A DNA stretch of 64,000 nt, taken from Flavobacteriales bacterium UBA952. GTDB taxonomy: Bacteria > Bacteroidota > Bacteroidia > Flavobacteriales_D > Crocinitomicaceae. The position numbers and the translations under genes are program-made. Positions 26,183 to 35,866 of the stretch are shown here, one piece after another; position 1 is the first letter of the stretch; each line of letters begins with the position of its first letter. Location: positions 370,263 through 434,262 of the forward strand of contig CAJJBU010000003.1 of assembly GCA_905182495.1 (NCBI GenBank), written 5' to 3'. The notes under the pieces were generated by a model, which was given only the letters and a program-made list of their open reading frames with translations, was not told the origin of the DNA and made no database searches.

Positions 26183-27274
26183 ATGGCAATTAGCAGTGTT
26201 AAAATAGGAATTACAATAGGGGATAAGAACGGAATCGGTCCAGAGGTCATTATAAAAGCGCTTGAGGACCCTAGAATTCTTTCAGGATTTACACCTGTCA
26301 TTTATGGCTGTCCGATTGTCATAGAGCATTATAAAAAAGCACTAAACCTTGAGCAATTAAAGGTTAAAGAAATTTCTTCAGCCGATAAGGCGGAAAACAA
26401 TAAAATAAATCTATTAAACGTTTCAACGGAAAAGAGCACCGTTAACGAAGGCAAGGAAGAGGAGTCGTCTGGTAAATTAGCAATATTGGCTATTCAAAAA
26501 GCCAGTGAGGATATCTCATCAGGAAAAATAGACGCTATAGTAACCGCTCCGATATCCAAAAGCGTCTGTCAAAACGCCGGGTTTGATTTCCCTGGGCATA
26601 CGGAATTTTTTATATCCTTATCGAACGGCGCAGAAGGCTTGATGATACTAACGTCTTCTTTAATGAAGATCGCCTTAGTCACAACACACGTCCCTTTGAA
26701 AGACGTCTCAGAGAGCATTTCAAAAGAAAGCATAGTAACTAAAGCTGAGGTTTTTCATCAGTCTCTTCAAAAAGACTTTGGGATTTTAAACCCTAAAATA
26801 GCGATACTATCTTTAAACCCTCACTCTGGTGAAAACGGAAAAATAGGTAAAGAGGAAATAGAGGTTCAGACGCCCGCAATAAACGAACTTAGAGCCAAAG
26901 GAATTTTAGCTTTTGGGCCATTTGCTACAGATGGTTTTTTTGGATCAGCGGCGCCATCAAATTACGACGGGATTCTTGCGATGTATCATGATCAAGGCCT
27001 TTCCGTCTTTAAAGCATTGTCTTTTGACGAGGGCGTTAATTATACCGCGGGCTTACCCATAGTCAGAACGTCCCCAGATCATGGAACGGCTTTTGATATT
27101 GCAGGAAAAAATTTAGCTTCTGAAAACTCGATGCGTCAAGCTTTATATTCAGCGGTTGATATTTTTGTGAATAGAATTCGATTTAAAGAGGTTCAAGCCA
27201 ATCCTCTTCCTATAATAAAACGGGATCCGATTGACAAATGGCGCTCAAAGGCAAAAGATTCAAAAAAAAATTAA
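26183..27274 (+). CDS. pdxA: 4-hydroxythreonine-4-phosphate dehydrogenase PdxA
   Basis: Enzyme of the DXP-dependent pyridoxal 5'-phosphate pathway, 363 aa from ATG 26183. The N-terminus IGITIGDKNGIGPEV is the family start; the 23 upstream in-frame residues do not fit and lie beyond the predicted transcription start. Metal-ligand histidines are seen in FPGHTEFF, MYHDQGL and TSPDHGTAFDIAG. VTAPISK is also conserved. Its 3' end is 30 bp from the DUF177 gene. Confidence 0.95.
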   Translation: MAISSVKIGITIGDKNGIGPEVIIKALEDPRILSGFTPVIYGCPIVIEHYKKALNLEQLKVKEISSADKAENNKINLLNVSTEKSTVNEGKEEESSGKLAILAIQKASEDISSGKIDAIVTAPISKSVCQNAGFDFPGHTEFFISLSNGAEGLMILTSSLMKIALVTTHVPLKDVSESISKESIVTKAEVFHQSLQKDFGILNPKIAILSLNPHSGENGKIGKEEIEVQTPAINELRAKGILAFGPFATDGFFGSAAPSNYDGILAMYHDQGLSVFKALSFDEGVNYTAGLPIVRTSPDHGTAFDIAGKNLASENSMRQALYSAVDIFVNRIRFKEVQANPLPIIKRDPIDKWRSKAKDSKKN

Positions 27275-27282
27275 TACATTTG
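27275..27282 (+). promoter_or_regulatory. -7 promoter element for the DUF177-rpmF-plsX-fabH-acc operon
   Basis: TACATTTG at 27275-27282, directly after the pdxA stop and 22 bp before the ATG at 27305, matches TAnnTTTG. No convincing -33 TTG is present in the A-rich 3' end of pdxA. Confidence 0.45.
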
Positions 27283-27304
27283 CCATCCCATTTTAGAAAT
27301 ACAA

Positions 27305-27805
27305 ATGATTAAACAGTTAGACATACCGTTTGTAGCCCTAAAGCAAGGAATTCACAATTTCAGTTTTGAAGTTGAGAACGCGTTCTTTGAAGCTTTCCCT
27401 TACTCTATTATAGATGAGGGGTTTATATCTGTTGAGCTGTCTTTAGACAAAAAAGACACGCTTATGGTCGGTGATTACAAAATATTTGGATCTGTAGTCT
27501 CAACTTGTGCAACTTGTAATGACGTGGTTGAAGTTCCAATTAATGGCACAATGACGCTTTATTATAAGTTCGGTTTGGAAAAAGAAGACGATGAAAATCT
27601 AATTGTTTTACCCCCGGAGGCGTATAAGTTTAACCCCGCACAGCAGATTTATGAGCTTATTACTGTTTCTTTGACGTCCAATCCCAAACACGAAGAGGGA
27701 GAATGCAACGAAGAAGTAGTATCTTTGATTAAAAGTTATCAAAGAGGAATTGAAAAAAGTGATGATATTGACCCCCGTTGGGACCAATTGAATAAGTTGA
27801 ATTAA
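27305..27805 (+). CDS. DUF177 (YceD-like) protein
   Basis: A 166-aa protein of the DUF177/YceD family, which in many bacteria is encoded just before rpmF. A CxxC-containing segment SVVSTCATCNDVVEVPINGTM is the family hallmark. In other organisms YceD is linked to 23S rRNA accumulation; the precise role here is unknown. It is the first gene of a six-gene co-directional operon. Confidence 0.88.
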   Translation: MIKQLDIPFVALKQGIHNFSFEVENAFFEAFPYSIIDEGFISVELSLDKKDTLMVGDYKIFGSVVSTCATCNDVVEVPINGTMTLYYKFGLEKEDDENLIVLPPEAYKFNPAQQIYELITVSLTSNPKHEEGECNEEVVSLIKSYQRGIEKSDDIDPRWDQLNKLN

Positions 27806-27818
27806 TTAAAGACTAGAT

Positions 27819-28010
27819 ATGGCACATCCTAAAAGAAAAATCTCGAAAACGAGAAGAGACAAGAGAAGAACTCACGTCAAGGCGACAGCAAGTAATGTTG
27901 CGACTTGTCCAACTACTGGTCAGCCTCACTTGTTTCATCATGCGCATTGGCATGAAGGGAAACTTTATTATAAAGGAAAGGTTGTAGCTGAAAAAGCTAT
28001 AGAAGCTTAA
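27819..28010 (+). CDS. rpmF: 50S ribosomal protein L32
   Basis: Ribosomal protein bL32, 63 aa. It begins with [19 protein letters not shown], typical of the family, and has the [20 protein letters not shown] core. Only one cysteine of the usual zinc-binding set is present, i.e. the zinc-free form. Lies 13 bp after DUF177 and 15 bp before plsX, the classical rpmF-plsX-fabH order. Confidence 0.97.
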   Translation: MAHPKRKISKTRRDKRRTHVKATASNVATCPTTGQPHLFHHAHWHEGKLYYKGKVVAEKAIEA

Positions 28011-28025
28011 ACGCTTCATTTCCAA

Positions 28026-28961
28026 ATGAGAATAGGTCTAGACGTTTCTGGCGGTGATTTTGCGCCAACAGCAAACTTAGATGGCTTAGCGTTGGCTATG
28101 GATCATCTTCAAGAGTCAATATTTTATCTTTTTGGAAAAGAAGATGAAATAAAAAAGCACCCTTCGTTTATAGGATTAAATAAAGATCGAATAGTTGTCG
28201 TCAATGCGCCAGAAACTATTTCCTATAATGATCACCCAGCGAGAGCTGTTTTTAAAAAACCTAAAAGTTCTATTTCAGTCGGCTTAAATTGGCTATCTAC
28301 TCGTAAAATAGATGTTTTTGCAAGCACGGGTAATACCGGAGCAATGCTTGTCGGCTCAATCTACAAATCAACAACAATTCCAGGAGTCGTACGACCTTGT
28401 ATTACTTCAACTCTGCCGGCTATAAACGGAGACAAGACGGTTTTGTTAGACGTTGGATCAAATGCCGATTGTAAGGCTGATGTTCTCTCTCAATTTGCCG
28501 TATTAGGATCTATTTACGCAAAACATGTTTTCTCTAAAAAGAACCCAAAAGTTGCCCTTCTCAATATAGGGGAAGAAGAGACCAAAGGGAACTTACTAAC
28601 GATTGCTGCTCATGAGCTTTTAAAGCACCAAGAAGACATTAATTTCATCGGAAATATAGAAGGTCGAGACATTTTTTCTGGCAAAGCAGATGTTATTGTT
28701 TGTGATGGGTTTACAGGTAATATCGTTTTAAAACAAGCCGAAGGTATTTTTTCTTTAATGAAACAACGCGGTATTTCTGACGTGTATTTTGACAGCTTTA
28801 ATTACGAGAATTATGGTGGAACACCAATTTTAGGAATCAGAGGCAATGTAATTATTGGTCACGGAATTTCAAATGATATTGCAATTAAAAATATGTTGTT
28901 ACATTCGTATGAGGTTGCTAGTTCAGGATTGGCAAAAAAAATTAAAAAAGCATTCAAATAA
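28026..28961 (+). CDS. plsX: Phosphate acyltransferase PlsX
   Basis: Acyl-ACP:phosphate acyltransferase that makes acyl phosphate for phosphatidic acid synthesis; 311 aa. The N-terminal IGLDVSGGDFAPTANLDG and ASTGNTGAMLVGS are diagnostic, as is VCDGFTGNIVLKQAEG. Its TAA stop is immediately followed by the fabH ATG with no gap, so coupled translation is likely. Confidence 0.96.
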   Translation: MRIGLDVSGGDFAPTANLDGLALAMDHLQESIFYLFGKEDEIKKHPSFIGLNKDRIVVVNAPETISYNDHPARAVFKKPKSSISVGLNWLSTRKIDVFASTGNTGAMLVGSIYKSTTIPGVVRPCITSTLPAINGDKTVLLDVGSNADCKADVLSQFAVLGSIYAKHVFSKKNPKVALLNIGEEETKGNLLTIAAHELLKHQEDINFIGNIEGRDIFSGKADVIVCDGFTGNIVLKQAEGIFSLMKQRGISDVYFDSFNYENYGGTPILGIRGNVIIGHGISNDIAIKNMLLHSYEVASSGLAKKIKKAFK

Positions 28962-29948
28962 ATGAAAATAACAGCGGCAATTAAAGGGGTTTACGGACAC
29001 GTTCCTGAGAATGTAGTGACGAACGATGATTTGGCGAAAGTTGTTGACACGAATGACGAGTGGATTACATCGAGAACAGGAATTAAAGAACGCAGGCACC
29101 AGACAGAGGGGGCATCATCAGACATGGCTCAAATGGCCGTGGACGGACTTCTAAAGAAGTTAGATATTGACCCTCTAGATATCGACTTAGTTGTTGTTGC
29201 TACCGTAACGCCGGATTATCCATTTCCCTCAACAGCAAATGTTTTGTGTGACAAGTCAGGGATGAAAAACGCGTGGGGTTTTGATTTAAAAGCGGCTTGT
29301 TCGGGATTTATCTATGCGCTCTCAACGGGAGCCCAGTTTATTGAGACAGGAAAACACAAAAAAGTTATTGTTGTTGGCGTAGACAAAATGACCTCGATTA
29401 TAGATTTTGAGGACAGGACAACATGTATCATTTTTGGTGATGGCGCTGGCGCAGTTCTTCTAGAGCCAGATACCGAAGGTCTGGGTGTTCAGGATTTTAT
29501 TTTAAAAAGTGATGGGTCTGGTAGAGATTATCTTGTTCAGCCAGCAGGAGGTTCGTTACACCCGCCAACTCATGAGACGATAGATAAGCGCATGCATTTT
29601 GTAAAGCAGGAGGGCAAACAGGTTTTTAAGTTTGCAGTTACAAACATGGCCGATGTTTCTGCGGAAATAATGGAAAAAAACAATTTAAAAAGCGAGGACA
29701 TCGCATGGCTCGTTCCTCACCAAGCAAATCTACGAATTATTGACGCTACTGCAAATCGGATGGGGCTTCCAAAAGAAAAGGTAATGATCAATATTCAGAA
29801 ATATGGTAACACGACAGCCGCAACCCTCCCTCTTTGCTTGTGGGATTACGAAAAACAGCTTAAGAAAGGAGATAATATTATTTTATCTGCTTTTGGTGGT
29901 GGTTTTACCTGGGGGGCTGTGTACCTTAAATGGGCATACAATTCTTAG
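28962..29948 (+). CDS. fabH: 3-oxoacyl-ACP synthase III (FabH)
   Basis: Beta-ketoacyl-ACP synthase III, 328 aa, which condenses acetyl-CoA with malonyl-ACP to start fatty acid synthesis. The catalytic triad is intact: Cys 113 in [11 protein letters not shown], His in [10 protein letters not shown] (about 253) and Asn in [11 protein letters not shown] (about 283). The C-terminal [10 protein letters not shown] glycine loop is present. Confidence 0.97.
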   Translation: MKITAAIKGVYGHVPENVVTNDDLAKVVDTNDEWITSRTGIKERRHQTEGASSDMAQMAVDGLLKKLDIDPLDIDLVVVATVTPDYPFPSTANVLCDKSGMKNAWGFDLKAACSGFIYALSTGAQFIETGKHKKVIVVGVDKMTSIIDFEDRTTCIIFGDGAGAVLLEPDTEGLGVQDFILKSDGSGRDYLVQPAGGSLHPPTHETIDKRMHFVKQEGKQVFKFAVTNMADVSAEIMEKNNLKSEDIAWLVPHQANLRIIDATANRMGLPKEKVMINIQKYGNTTAATLPLCLWDYEKQLKKGDNIILSAFGGGFTWGAVYLKWAYNS

Positions 29949-29973
29949 TCAAAAAATATAAAAACAGAATATT

Positions 29974-30456
29974 ATGAATTTTGAAGAAATTAAAGAGTTA
30001 ATCAAGCTTGTTTCAAAAACAGGACTTGGAAAGGTTCAGATTGAAAAGGATGAATTTAGAGTGACTATTTCGGGAAGCAAGACAAGTTCTGACCAACCTA
30101 TAATTGTTCAGTCTCCACAGCCTGCAATGATGACACAACCGACGCAAGCTATAGCAATGGAGGCCCCTAAGGCTCCTGCTGCAGAAAAACCAGCGCCAGT
30201 TGAAGACAATAACTTAATAACCATAAACTCTCCAATGATTGGTACGTTCTACAGGTCTTCGGGTCCGGATAAAGATTCTTTTGTTAACGTAGGAAGCACT
30301 TTTCAAGTAGGGGATAAACTGTGTATCATTGAAGCGATGAAGACATTTAACGAAATTGAGGCTGAGGTTTCTGGTAAAATTGTTAAAGTTCTCGTCGATG
30401 ATTCGAGCCCTGTAGATTATGACCAACCTTTATTTTTGGTAGAGCCTTTAGGCTAA
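29974..30456 (+). CDS. accB: Acetyl-CoA carboxylase biotin carboxyl carrier protein
   Basis: AccB, 160 aa. An N-terminal helical/beta segment and a Pro/Ala-rich linker (about residues 45-75) precede the biotinyl domain. The biotinylated lysine is Lys 123 in [13 protein letters not shown]. Works with AccC, encoded 15 bp downstream; accA and accD are not in the window. Confidence 0.97.
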   Translation: MNFEEIKELIKLVSKTGLGKVQIEKDEFRVTISGSKTSSDQPIIVQSPQPAMMTQPTQAIAMEAPKAPAAEKPAPVEDNNLITINSPMIGTFYRSSGPDKDSFVNVGSTFQVGDKLCIIEAMKTFNEIEAEVSGKIVKVLVDDSSPVDYDQPLFLVEPLG

Positions 30457-30471
30457 ACAAATACAATTGAC

Positions 30472-31806
30472 ATGTTTAAAAAAATATTAATTGCCAATAG
30501 GGGTGAAATAGCCCTACGTGTTATTAGAACCTGTAAAGAAATGGGAATCAAAACGGTAGCAGTATACTCTACGGCCGATAAAGACTCTCTTCCGGTAAGG
30601 TTTGCAGATGAAGCCGTTTGCATTGGCCCCCCCTCAAGCGCGAAGTCCTATCTTTCTATCCCAAGTATTATTGCTGCTGCAGAAATAACAAATGCGGATG
30701 CAATACACCCAGGCTACGGGTTTCTTTCAGAAAACGAAAAATTTTCTCGTGTTTGTCAAGAACACAATATTAAGTTTATCGGAGCGCTTCCAGAACAGAT
30801 TGCTGGCATGGGAGACAAAGCAACCGCCAAAGCAACAATGAAAAAAGCCGGCGTGCCTTGTATCCCCGGTTCCAAGGGTCTCTTAAAGGACACGCAGGAA
30901 GCCAAGCAAAAAGCAAAAGAAGTTAAATATCCGGTCATTTTAAAAGCAACCGCTGGTGGTGGTGGTAAAGGAATGCGTATTGTATGGAAGGAAGACGAAA
31001 TTGAAGCCGCATGGGATTCTGCAAAGCAAGAATCTGCTGCCGCTTTTGGAAACGACGGCCTCTATATGGAGAAATTTATTCAAGAGCCACGTCACATAGA
31101 AATTCAAGTTGCGGGAGATCAATTTGGAAATGTCTGTCACTTGTCTGAAAGAGATTGCTCTATTCAACGACGACATCAAAAGCTAGTTGAAGAAACGCCC
31201 TCCCCATTCATGACAGATGACCTTCGAAAAAGAATGGGAGACGCAGCAGTAAAGGCTGCTAAAGCCGTGAAATATGAAGGAGTAGGCACGGTTGAGTTTT
31301 TAGTTGACAAAAACAGAGACTTCTATTTTATGGAAATGAACACACGAATCCAAGTAGAACATACGATTACGGAAGAGGTTATTAATCATGATTTAATAAA
31401 AGAGCAAATTAAAATAGCAGCGGGAGAAAAAATATCAGGAAAAAATTATTTTCCAATTATGCATGCAATTCAATGCCGAATAAACGCAGAGGACCCGGCC
31501 AATGACTTTCGGCCTTGCCCAGGTACGATAACTGATTACCATTGCCCTGGAGGCCATGGTGTAAGAATAGATGCACATGTATATTCAGGATATACCATTC
31601 CCTCTAACTATGACTCAATGATTTCTAAATTAATTGTTGTAGCGAGAACTAGAGATGAAGCTATTTTAAAAATGAAAAGAGCTTTAGGGGAATATATTAT
31701 AGAAGGCGTTAAAACGACGATACCATTTCATCAAAAACTAATGGAAGATCCAAATTTTGTTGAAGGAGACTTTACAACGGACTTTATGGAAACTTTTAAA
31801 TACTGA
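30472..31806 (+). CDS. accC: Acetyl-CoA carboxylase biotin carboxylase subunit
   Basis: ATP-grasp biotin carboxylase, 444 aa (standard length). Motifs include the N-terminal [30 protein letters not shown], the glycine-rich loop [14 protein letters not shown] and the metal/biotin site [18 protein letters not shown]. It is the last gene of the DUF177-rpmF-plsX-fabH-accB-accC operon. Confidence 0.97.
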   Translation: MFKKILIANRGEIALRVIRTCKEMGIKTVAVYSTADKDSLPVRFADEAVCIGPPSSAKSYLSIPSIIAAAEITNADAIHPGYGFLSENEKFSRVCQEHNIKFIGALPEQIAGMGDKATAKATMKKAGVPCIPGSKGLLKDTQEAKQKAKEVKYPVILKATAGGGGKGMRIVWKEDEIEAAWDSAKQESAAAFGNDGLYMEKFIQEPRHIEIQVAGDQFGNVCHLSERDCSIQRRHQKLVEETPSPFMTDDLRKRMGDAAVKAAKAVKYEGVGTVEFLVDKNRDFYFMEMNTRIQVEHTITEEVINHDLIKEQIKIAAGEKISGKNYFPIMHAIQCRINAEDPANDFRPCPGTITDYHCPGGHGVRIDAHVYSGYTIPSNYDSMISKLIVVARTRDEAILKMKRALGEYIIEGVKTTIPFHQKLMEDPNFVEGDFTTDFMETFKY

Positions 31807-31883
31807 TACAGAGCTTTTTAAAAGGCAACCAAGCTGTTTTAATTGCGTTATAACTACGAGTTACCATTCTTAAATTTACCACC

Positions 31884-32213
31884 GTGAACAAACTTTCAAC
31901 ATTCATTTTACTTTGTTTTTTAGGCTTGTCTTACCTTTCTTTTTGCCAAACCCAATCTCAAAAAAAGACAACACCTGCGCCGGAAACGGCTTTAGAGCCC
32001 ACTAAGGTTGAACAGATTCAAAATCAAATCTCACAGATAGACAATCACTTATTAGCAATTGAAACGAAGCGCGCATATATACTATCCAGTGAAGATGAAA
32101 CAGCAATTGCAAATGAAACAGGATGGTTTGAATCAATGGCAGTAATTATTGATCAACTTTTAGAGAAAAAACAAAACCTAATAAGTGTATTAAATGCGGA
32201 TGAAAATGATTAA
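31884..32213 (+). CDS. Small exported protein with coiled-coil tendency
   Basis: A 109-aa protein with a GTG start and a signal peptide (MNKLSTFILLCFLGLSYLSF, then cleavage near Cys-Gln). The mature part has a Thr/Pro/Glu-rich linker and a helical segment (VEQIQNQISQIDNHLL) likely to form a coiled coil. No known family is recognised. Its end overlaps the start region of the giant T9SS surface protein, so the two are probably one operon and may work together at the envelope. Confidence 0.7.
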   Translation: MNKLSTFILLCFLGLSYLSFCQTQSQKKTTPAPETALEPTKVEQIQNQISQIDNHLLAIETKRAYILSSEDETAIANETGWFESMAVIIDQLLEKKQNLISVLNADEND

Positions 32214-35200
32214 GTTTTTAGGGGCGCTTATTCTTGCGCTCACCTCCTACCATTCTTTTTCTCAAGGCGGTGTTAGCTGTGGTGAAATGGCCCCTATTTG
32301 CACGGATCAGGGCCTTAACTTTACGGCCAATTCCGGTTCAGACGAGGCGAGTACCCTAGACCCTGGAAATGATTATGATTGTTTATTTTCCCAACCGAAT
32401 CCGACTTGGTACTATTTTCAAATCGCAACTGACGGAGATTTAATAATGAGCCTGACAGCGGCATCTGATATTGACTATGCTATTTGGGGTCCGTTTACAT
32501 CGCTATCTGTTGCACAGGCAGCTTGTGGGGCGATGGGAGATCAGGCTCCGCCGAACCCAGATAATGGAAACCTCATTGATTGTAGTTTTTCTGCAACCAA
32601 TATGGAAACACCAACAATTACAGGAGCGCTAACGGGTCAGGTATATGTTATGCTTATTACCAACTATGCTGGTGTCGTTCAAAACATCACTCTTGATCAA
32701 ACGGGTGGAACAGCGTCTACAGATTGTAATATTGTAACGAACCCACCTTGTGCAATTACGGCATTAAATGCGTCTATTTCTGGCTGTGATTTTTCTTCAA
32801 ATAATTATGAAATCACAGGTAGTGTTGATCTAACAGACCCTCCCGCAAGTGGGGATTTGGTCATAGAAGATTGTGATGGCAACGTAACCGTAATTGCATC
32901 GGCACCATTTAACGCCACCTCTTATAACTTTACAATTAGTAGCCTTCCAGCAAATGGAAACGCTTGTATTATTCAAACTTATTTTACAACAGAGACGACA
33001 TGTTCACAAAGCATGAATTATGTTGCGCCAGCATGTATAAGTAACTGCCCGTCTTATGACCTTCAAGCATCATCAGCAACAGAGGCTTGTGGCAACCAAA
33101 TGTATTGGTTAGAAATAGAGAACTCAGGGTGCAATGGCTTTGTAAGTTTTGACGTTGTTGGTAACTATGGTTCTTTATGGGCTAATGAGATTTCGTGGTC
33201 TGTTGTAAGCAACACTACAGGAAACATTGTGGCTCAAGGCGGTCCGGGCTCCGATGGCGGAGCAATAAACGTAACTGTTGGCCCGCTCGACCCGGCTGTA
33301 GAAGGAACCGTTTATACTCTAGAAATCGTTGACGTATTTGGTGACGGCTTTAATGGTACGGGGGGGTTTATAGAAATCCAGGAGAACGGAAATGTGTTAA
33401 CAAATTCAATTACGACATTCACCACGTCAAGCATGTTAATAGTGCAGACAGGTATCGTCGTTTCTTCTTCTACATTATCGGTAATCACTCCTTCAGGAGT
33501 GATTACAAATGTAACTTCAAATTGTATTGACCATGAAATAGGGCTCATGCTAAACAATACTAATTTTTGCACACCAATAGCTATTGATTTACCCTGGAGT
33601 ATAACCTGTGATTTAACAGGTGGGCTTATTGCTAGTGGTATACAGACCGTCACCGTTTTCCCTCAGGTACCCTCTGCTGCAAACGACTTAGTTTTGATTA
33701 CATGGAACTCCACATCTTGCTCCTGGGATGTTACCCCAAATAATGATTGCACAGAATTAGACATAGGAACGCTATTTACAATTACCCCAGACGCATCAAC
33801 ATTAGGCCCCTACTGCTCTAATGGCACAGAGAGTTTTTCTGTGTCTTACCTAGGCTTTAATGGCGCGCCAAACTGCTGTTCCACGGCAGGACCCGTATCT
33901 CCAATCACATATACTGATAGCCAAACGATGTCTAATGCCGTTGCTATTGGCTCTCCTTTTGGTGGTGTTAATAATGCTGCACTTATTACCGTTCCTGGTC
34001 TTGGAATAGGTGGGAACGCAACATCAGCGAGCATCACTATTGCGCTCGATGGTTATTGTTTTGACCCCCCATCGACTCAAACGGACGATAGTTATTGGGT
34101 GACCATTTATGTTGACGGAGTGATTATTTATGACCAACAACATTTTGACCCCCCCGGTGCGTTTAACCAGACTTTTTCCCTCGCCAACATGCCCAATGGT
34201 TATAATGAAAATAGTATAATAGAAGTATACGCCTATCCTAATTCATTCAATGCCAATGGAGTTAATACAACGTTTACTCCTGGCGCCTCATGCCCATCTC
34301 CTGGTGATGGAATTTGGACGATGAATAATATTTCAACCACATTTACAGCCACCTATGAACAAACATCTTCAACACCTGTAAATTGCGACTTTTCAATTAC
34401 AAGTCCTTATACTTGTTGCACAACGACTCCGCTTAGCGCCACGGCTCCAGCAAACCAGTCATTTCAGTGCTTGACGGATGTTCCCGCATCAAACGTTTCA
34501 TTAGTTACTAATGTTGTGAGCGACTGTCCGGTATTGGTTACCCATGAAGATGATACACAGATTGGATCAGGTTGTCCATTTACGATTGAAAGACGCTATA
34601 GAATTACAGATGATTGTGGTACGTTCATTTTTGTGACTCAGACTTTTACTATAGAAGATACAATACCCCCGTTTTTCTCTGCACCACCCTTTAACACCAC
34701 TGTAGAATGTGTAGGCGACATCCCTGTGATGACAGATTTGGCGTGGACGGACAACTGCGATGGAACAGGAACCGTTACTGGAACAGATGGCCTCATCATA
34801 GGAGGAAATTGTGGCGGTACAGTCACAAGAACCTGGACACATACTGACGTGTGTGGAAACATTTCAACGGTTACCCAAACCATTACAATTGACGACACAA
34901 CGGCGCCAGTATTAGCAGCGGTTCCAGCGAATATTATTGTAGAATGTGTAGGGGATATCCCTGCGATGATCGATTTGGCGTGGACGGACAACTGCGATGG
35001 AACAGGAACCGTTACTGGAACAGATGGCCTCATCATAGGAGGAAATTGTGGCGGTACAGTCACAAGAACCTGGACACATACTGACGTGTGTGGAAACATT
35101 TCAACGGTTACCCAAACCATTACAATTGACGACACAACGGCGCCAGTATTAGCAGCCGGCTCCAGCGAACATTATTATAGAATGTGTAGGGGATATCCCT

Positions 35201-35322
35201 GCGATGATCGATTTGGCGTGGACGGACAACTGCGATGGAACAGGAACCGTTACCGGAACAGATGGCCTCATCATAGGAGGAAATTGTGGCGGTACAATCA
35301 CAAGAACATGGACATATACTGA
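32194..35322 (+). CDS. Giant T9SS surface protein, N-terminal part (interrupted by frameshift)
   Basis: First 1042 codons of a repeat-rich secreted protein. Possible starts are ATG 32194, 32200 and 32206; the last two begin the signal peptide MIKFLGALILALTSYHSFSQ most tightly. An N-terminal domain (about residues 27-190) with ICTDQGLNFTANSG and PTWYYFQI is one I have seen at the front of large flavobacterial CHU_C proteins. Cys-rich beta modules follow, then 237-bp repeats from 34701. The frame agrees with the repeats until about 35157, where an extra base moves it out of frame; the last 55 residues are nonsense. The proper continuation is the frame of 35204-39322. Confidence 0.8.
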   Translation: MRMKMIKFLGALILALTSYHSFSQGGVSCGEMAPICTDQGLNFTANSGSDEASTLDPGNDYDCLFSQPNPTWYYFQIATDGDLIMSLTAASDIDYAIWGPFTSLSVAQAACGAMGDQAPPNPDNGNLIDCSFSATNMETPTITGALTGQVYVMLITNYAGVVQNITLDQTGGTASTDCNIVTNPPCAITALNASISGCDFSSNNYEITGSVDLTDPPASGDLVIEDCDGNVTVIASAPFNATSYNFTISSLPANGNACIIQTYFTTETTCSQSMNYVAPACISNCPSYDLQASSATEACGNQMYWLEIENSGCNGFVSFDVVGNYGSLWANEISWSVVSNTTGNIVAQGGPGSDGGAINVTVGPLDPAVEGTVYTLEIVDVFGDGFNGTGGFIEIQENGNVLTNSITTFTTSSMLIVQTGIVVSSSTLSVITPSGVITNVTSNCIDHEIGLMLNNTNFCTPIAIDLPWSITCDLTGGLIASGIQTVTVFPQVPSAANDLVLITWNSTSCSWDVTPNNDCTELDIGTLFTITPDASTLGPYCSNGTESFSVSYLGFNGAPNCCSTAGPVSPITYTDSQTMSNAVAIGSPFGGVNNAALITVPGLGIGGNATSASITIALDGYCFDPPSTQTDDSYWVTIYVDGVIIYDQQHFDPPGAFNQTFSLANMPNGYNENSIIEVYAYPNSFNANGVNTTFTPGASCPSPGDGIWTMNNISTTFTATYEQTSSTPVNCDFSITSPYTCCTTTPLSATAPANQSFQCLTDVPASNVSLVTNVVSDCPVLVTHEDDTQIGSGCPFTIERRYRITDDCGTFIFVTQTFTIEDTIPPFFSAPPFNTTVECVGDIPVMTDLAWTDNCDGTGTVTGTDGLIIGGNCGGTVTRTWTHTDVCGNISTVTQTITIDDTTAPVLAAVPANIIVECVGDIPAMIDLAWTDNCDGTGTVTGTDGLIIGGNCGGTVTRTWTHTDVCGNISTVTQTITIDDTTAPVLAAGSSEHYYRMCRGYPCDDRFGVDGQLRWNRNRYRNRWPHHRRKLWRYNHKNMDIY

Positions 35323-35866
35323 CGTGTGTGGAAACATTTCAACGGTTACCCAAACCATTACAATTGACGACACAACGGCGCCAGTATTAGCACCGGCTCC
35401 AGCGAACATTATTGTAGAATGTGTAGGGGATATCCCTGCGATGATCGATTTGGCGTGGACGGACAACTGCGATGGAACAGGAACCGTTACCGGAACAGAT
35501 GGCCTCATCATAGGAGGAAATTGTGGCGGTACCATCACAAGAACATGGACATATACTGACGTGTGTGGAAACATTTCAACGGTTACCCAAACCATTACAA
35601 TTGACGACACAACGGCGCCAGTATTAGCACCGGCTCCAGCGAATATTATTGTAGAATGTGTAGGCGATATCCCTGCGATGACCGATTTGACGTGGACGGA
35701 CAATTGCGATGGAACGGGAACCGTTACCGGAACAGATGGCTTCATCATAGGAGGAAATTGTGGCGGTACAATCACAAGAACATGGACATATACTGACGTG
35801 TGTGGAAATGTTTCAACAGTTACCCAAACCATTACAATTGACGATACAACAAATCCAACGGCAAGT
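34701..35866 (+). repeat. Five tandem 237-bp coding repeats (79 aa, HYR/Ig-like)
   Basis: Unit boundaries are set by the recurring VECVGDIPAM codons at 34701, 34938, 35176, 35413 and 35650. Spacing is 237, 238, 237 and 237 bp; the odd 238 marks the frameshift. Each unit encodes ECVGDIPAM, DLAWTDNCDGTGTVTGTDG, NCGGT, TRTWT and DVCGNISTVTQTITIDDTT. Units 2-4 are almost identical at DNA level; the first and last are slightly diverged. Confidence 0.92.

Noticed and set aside
34638..35135. 165-codon minus-strand open frame
   Set aside because: Same cause as above: antisense shadow of repeat units 1 and 2.
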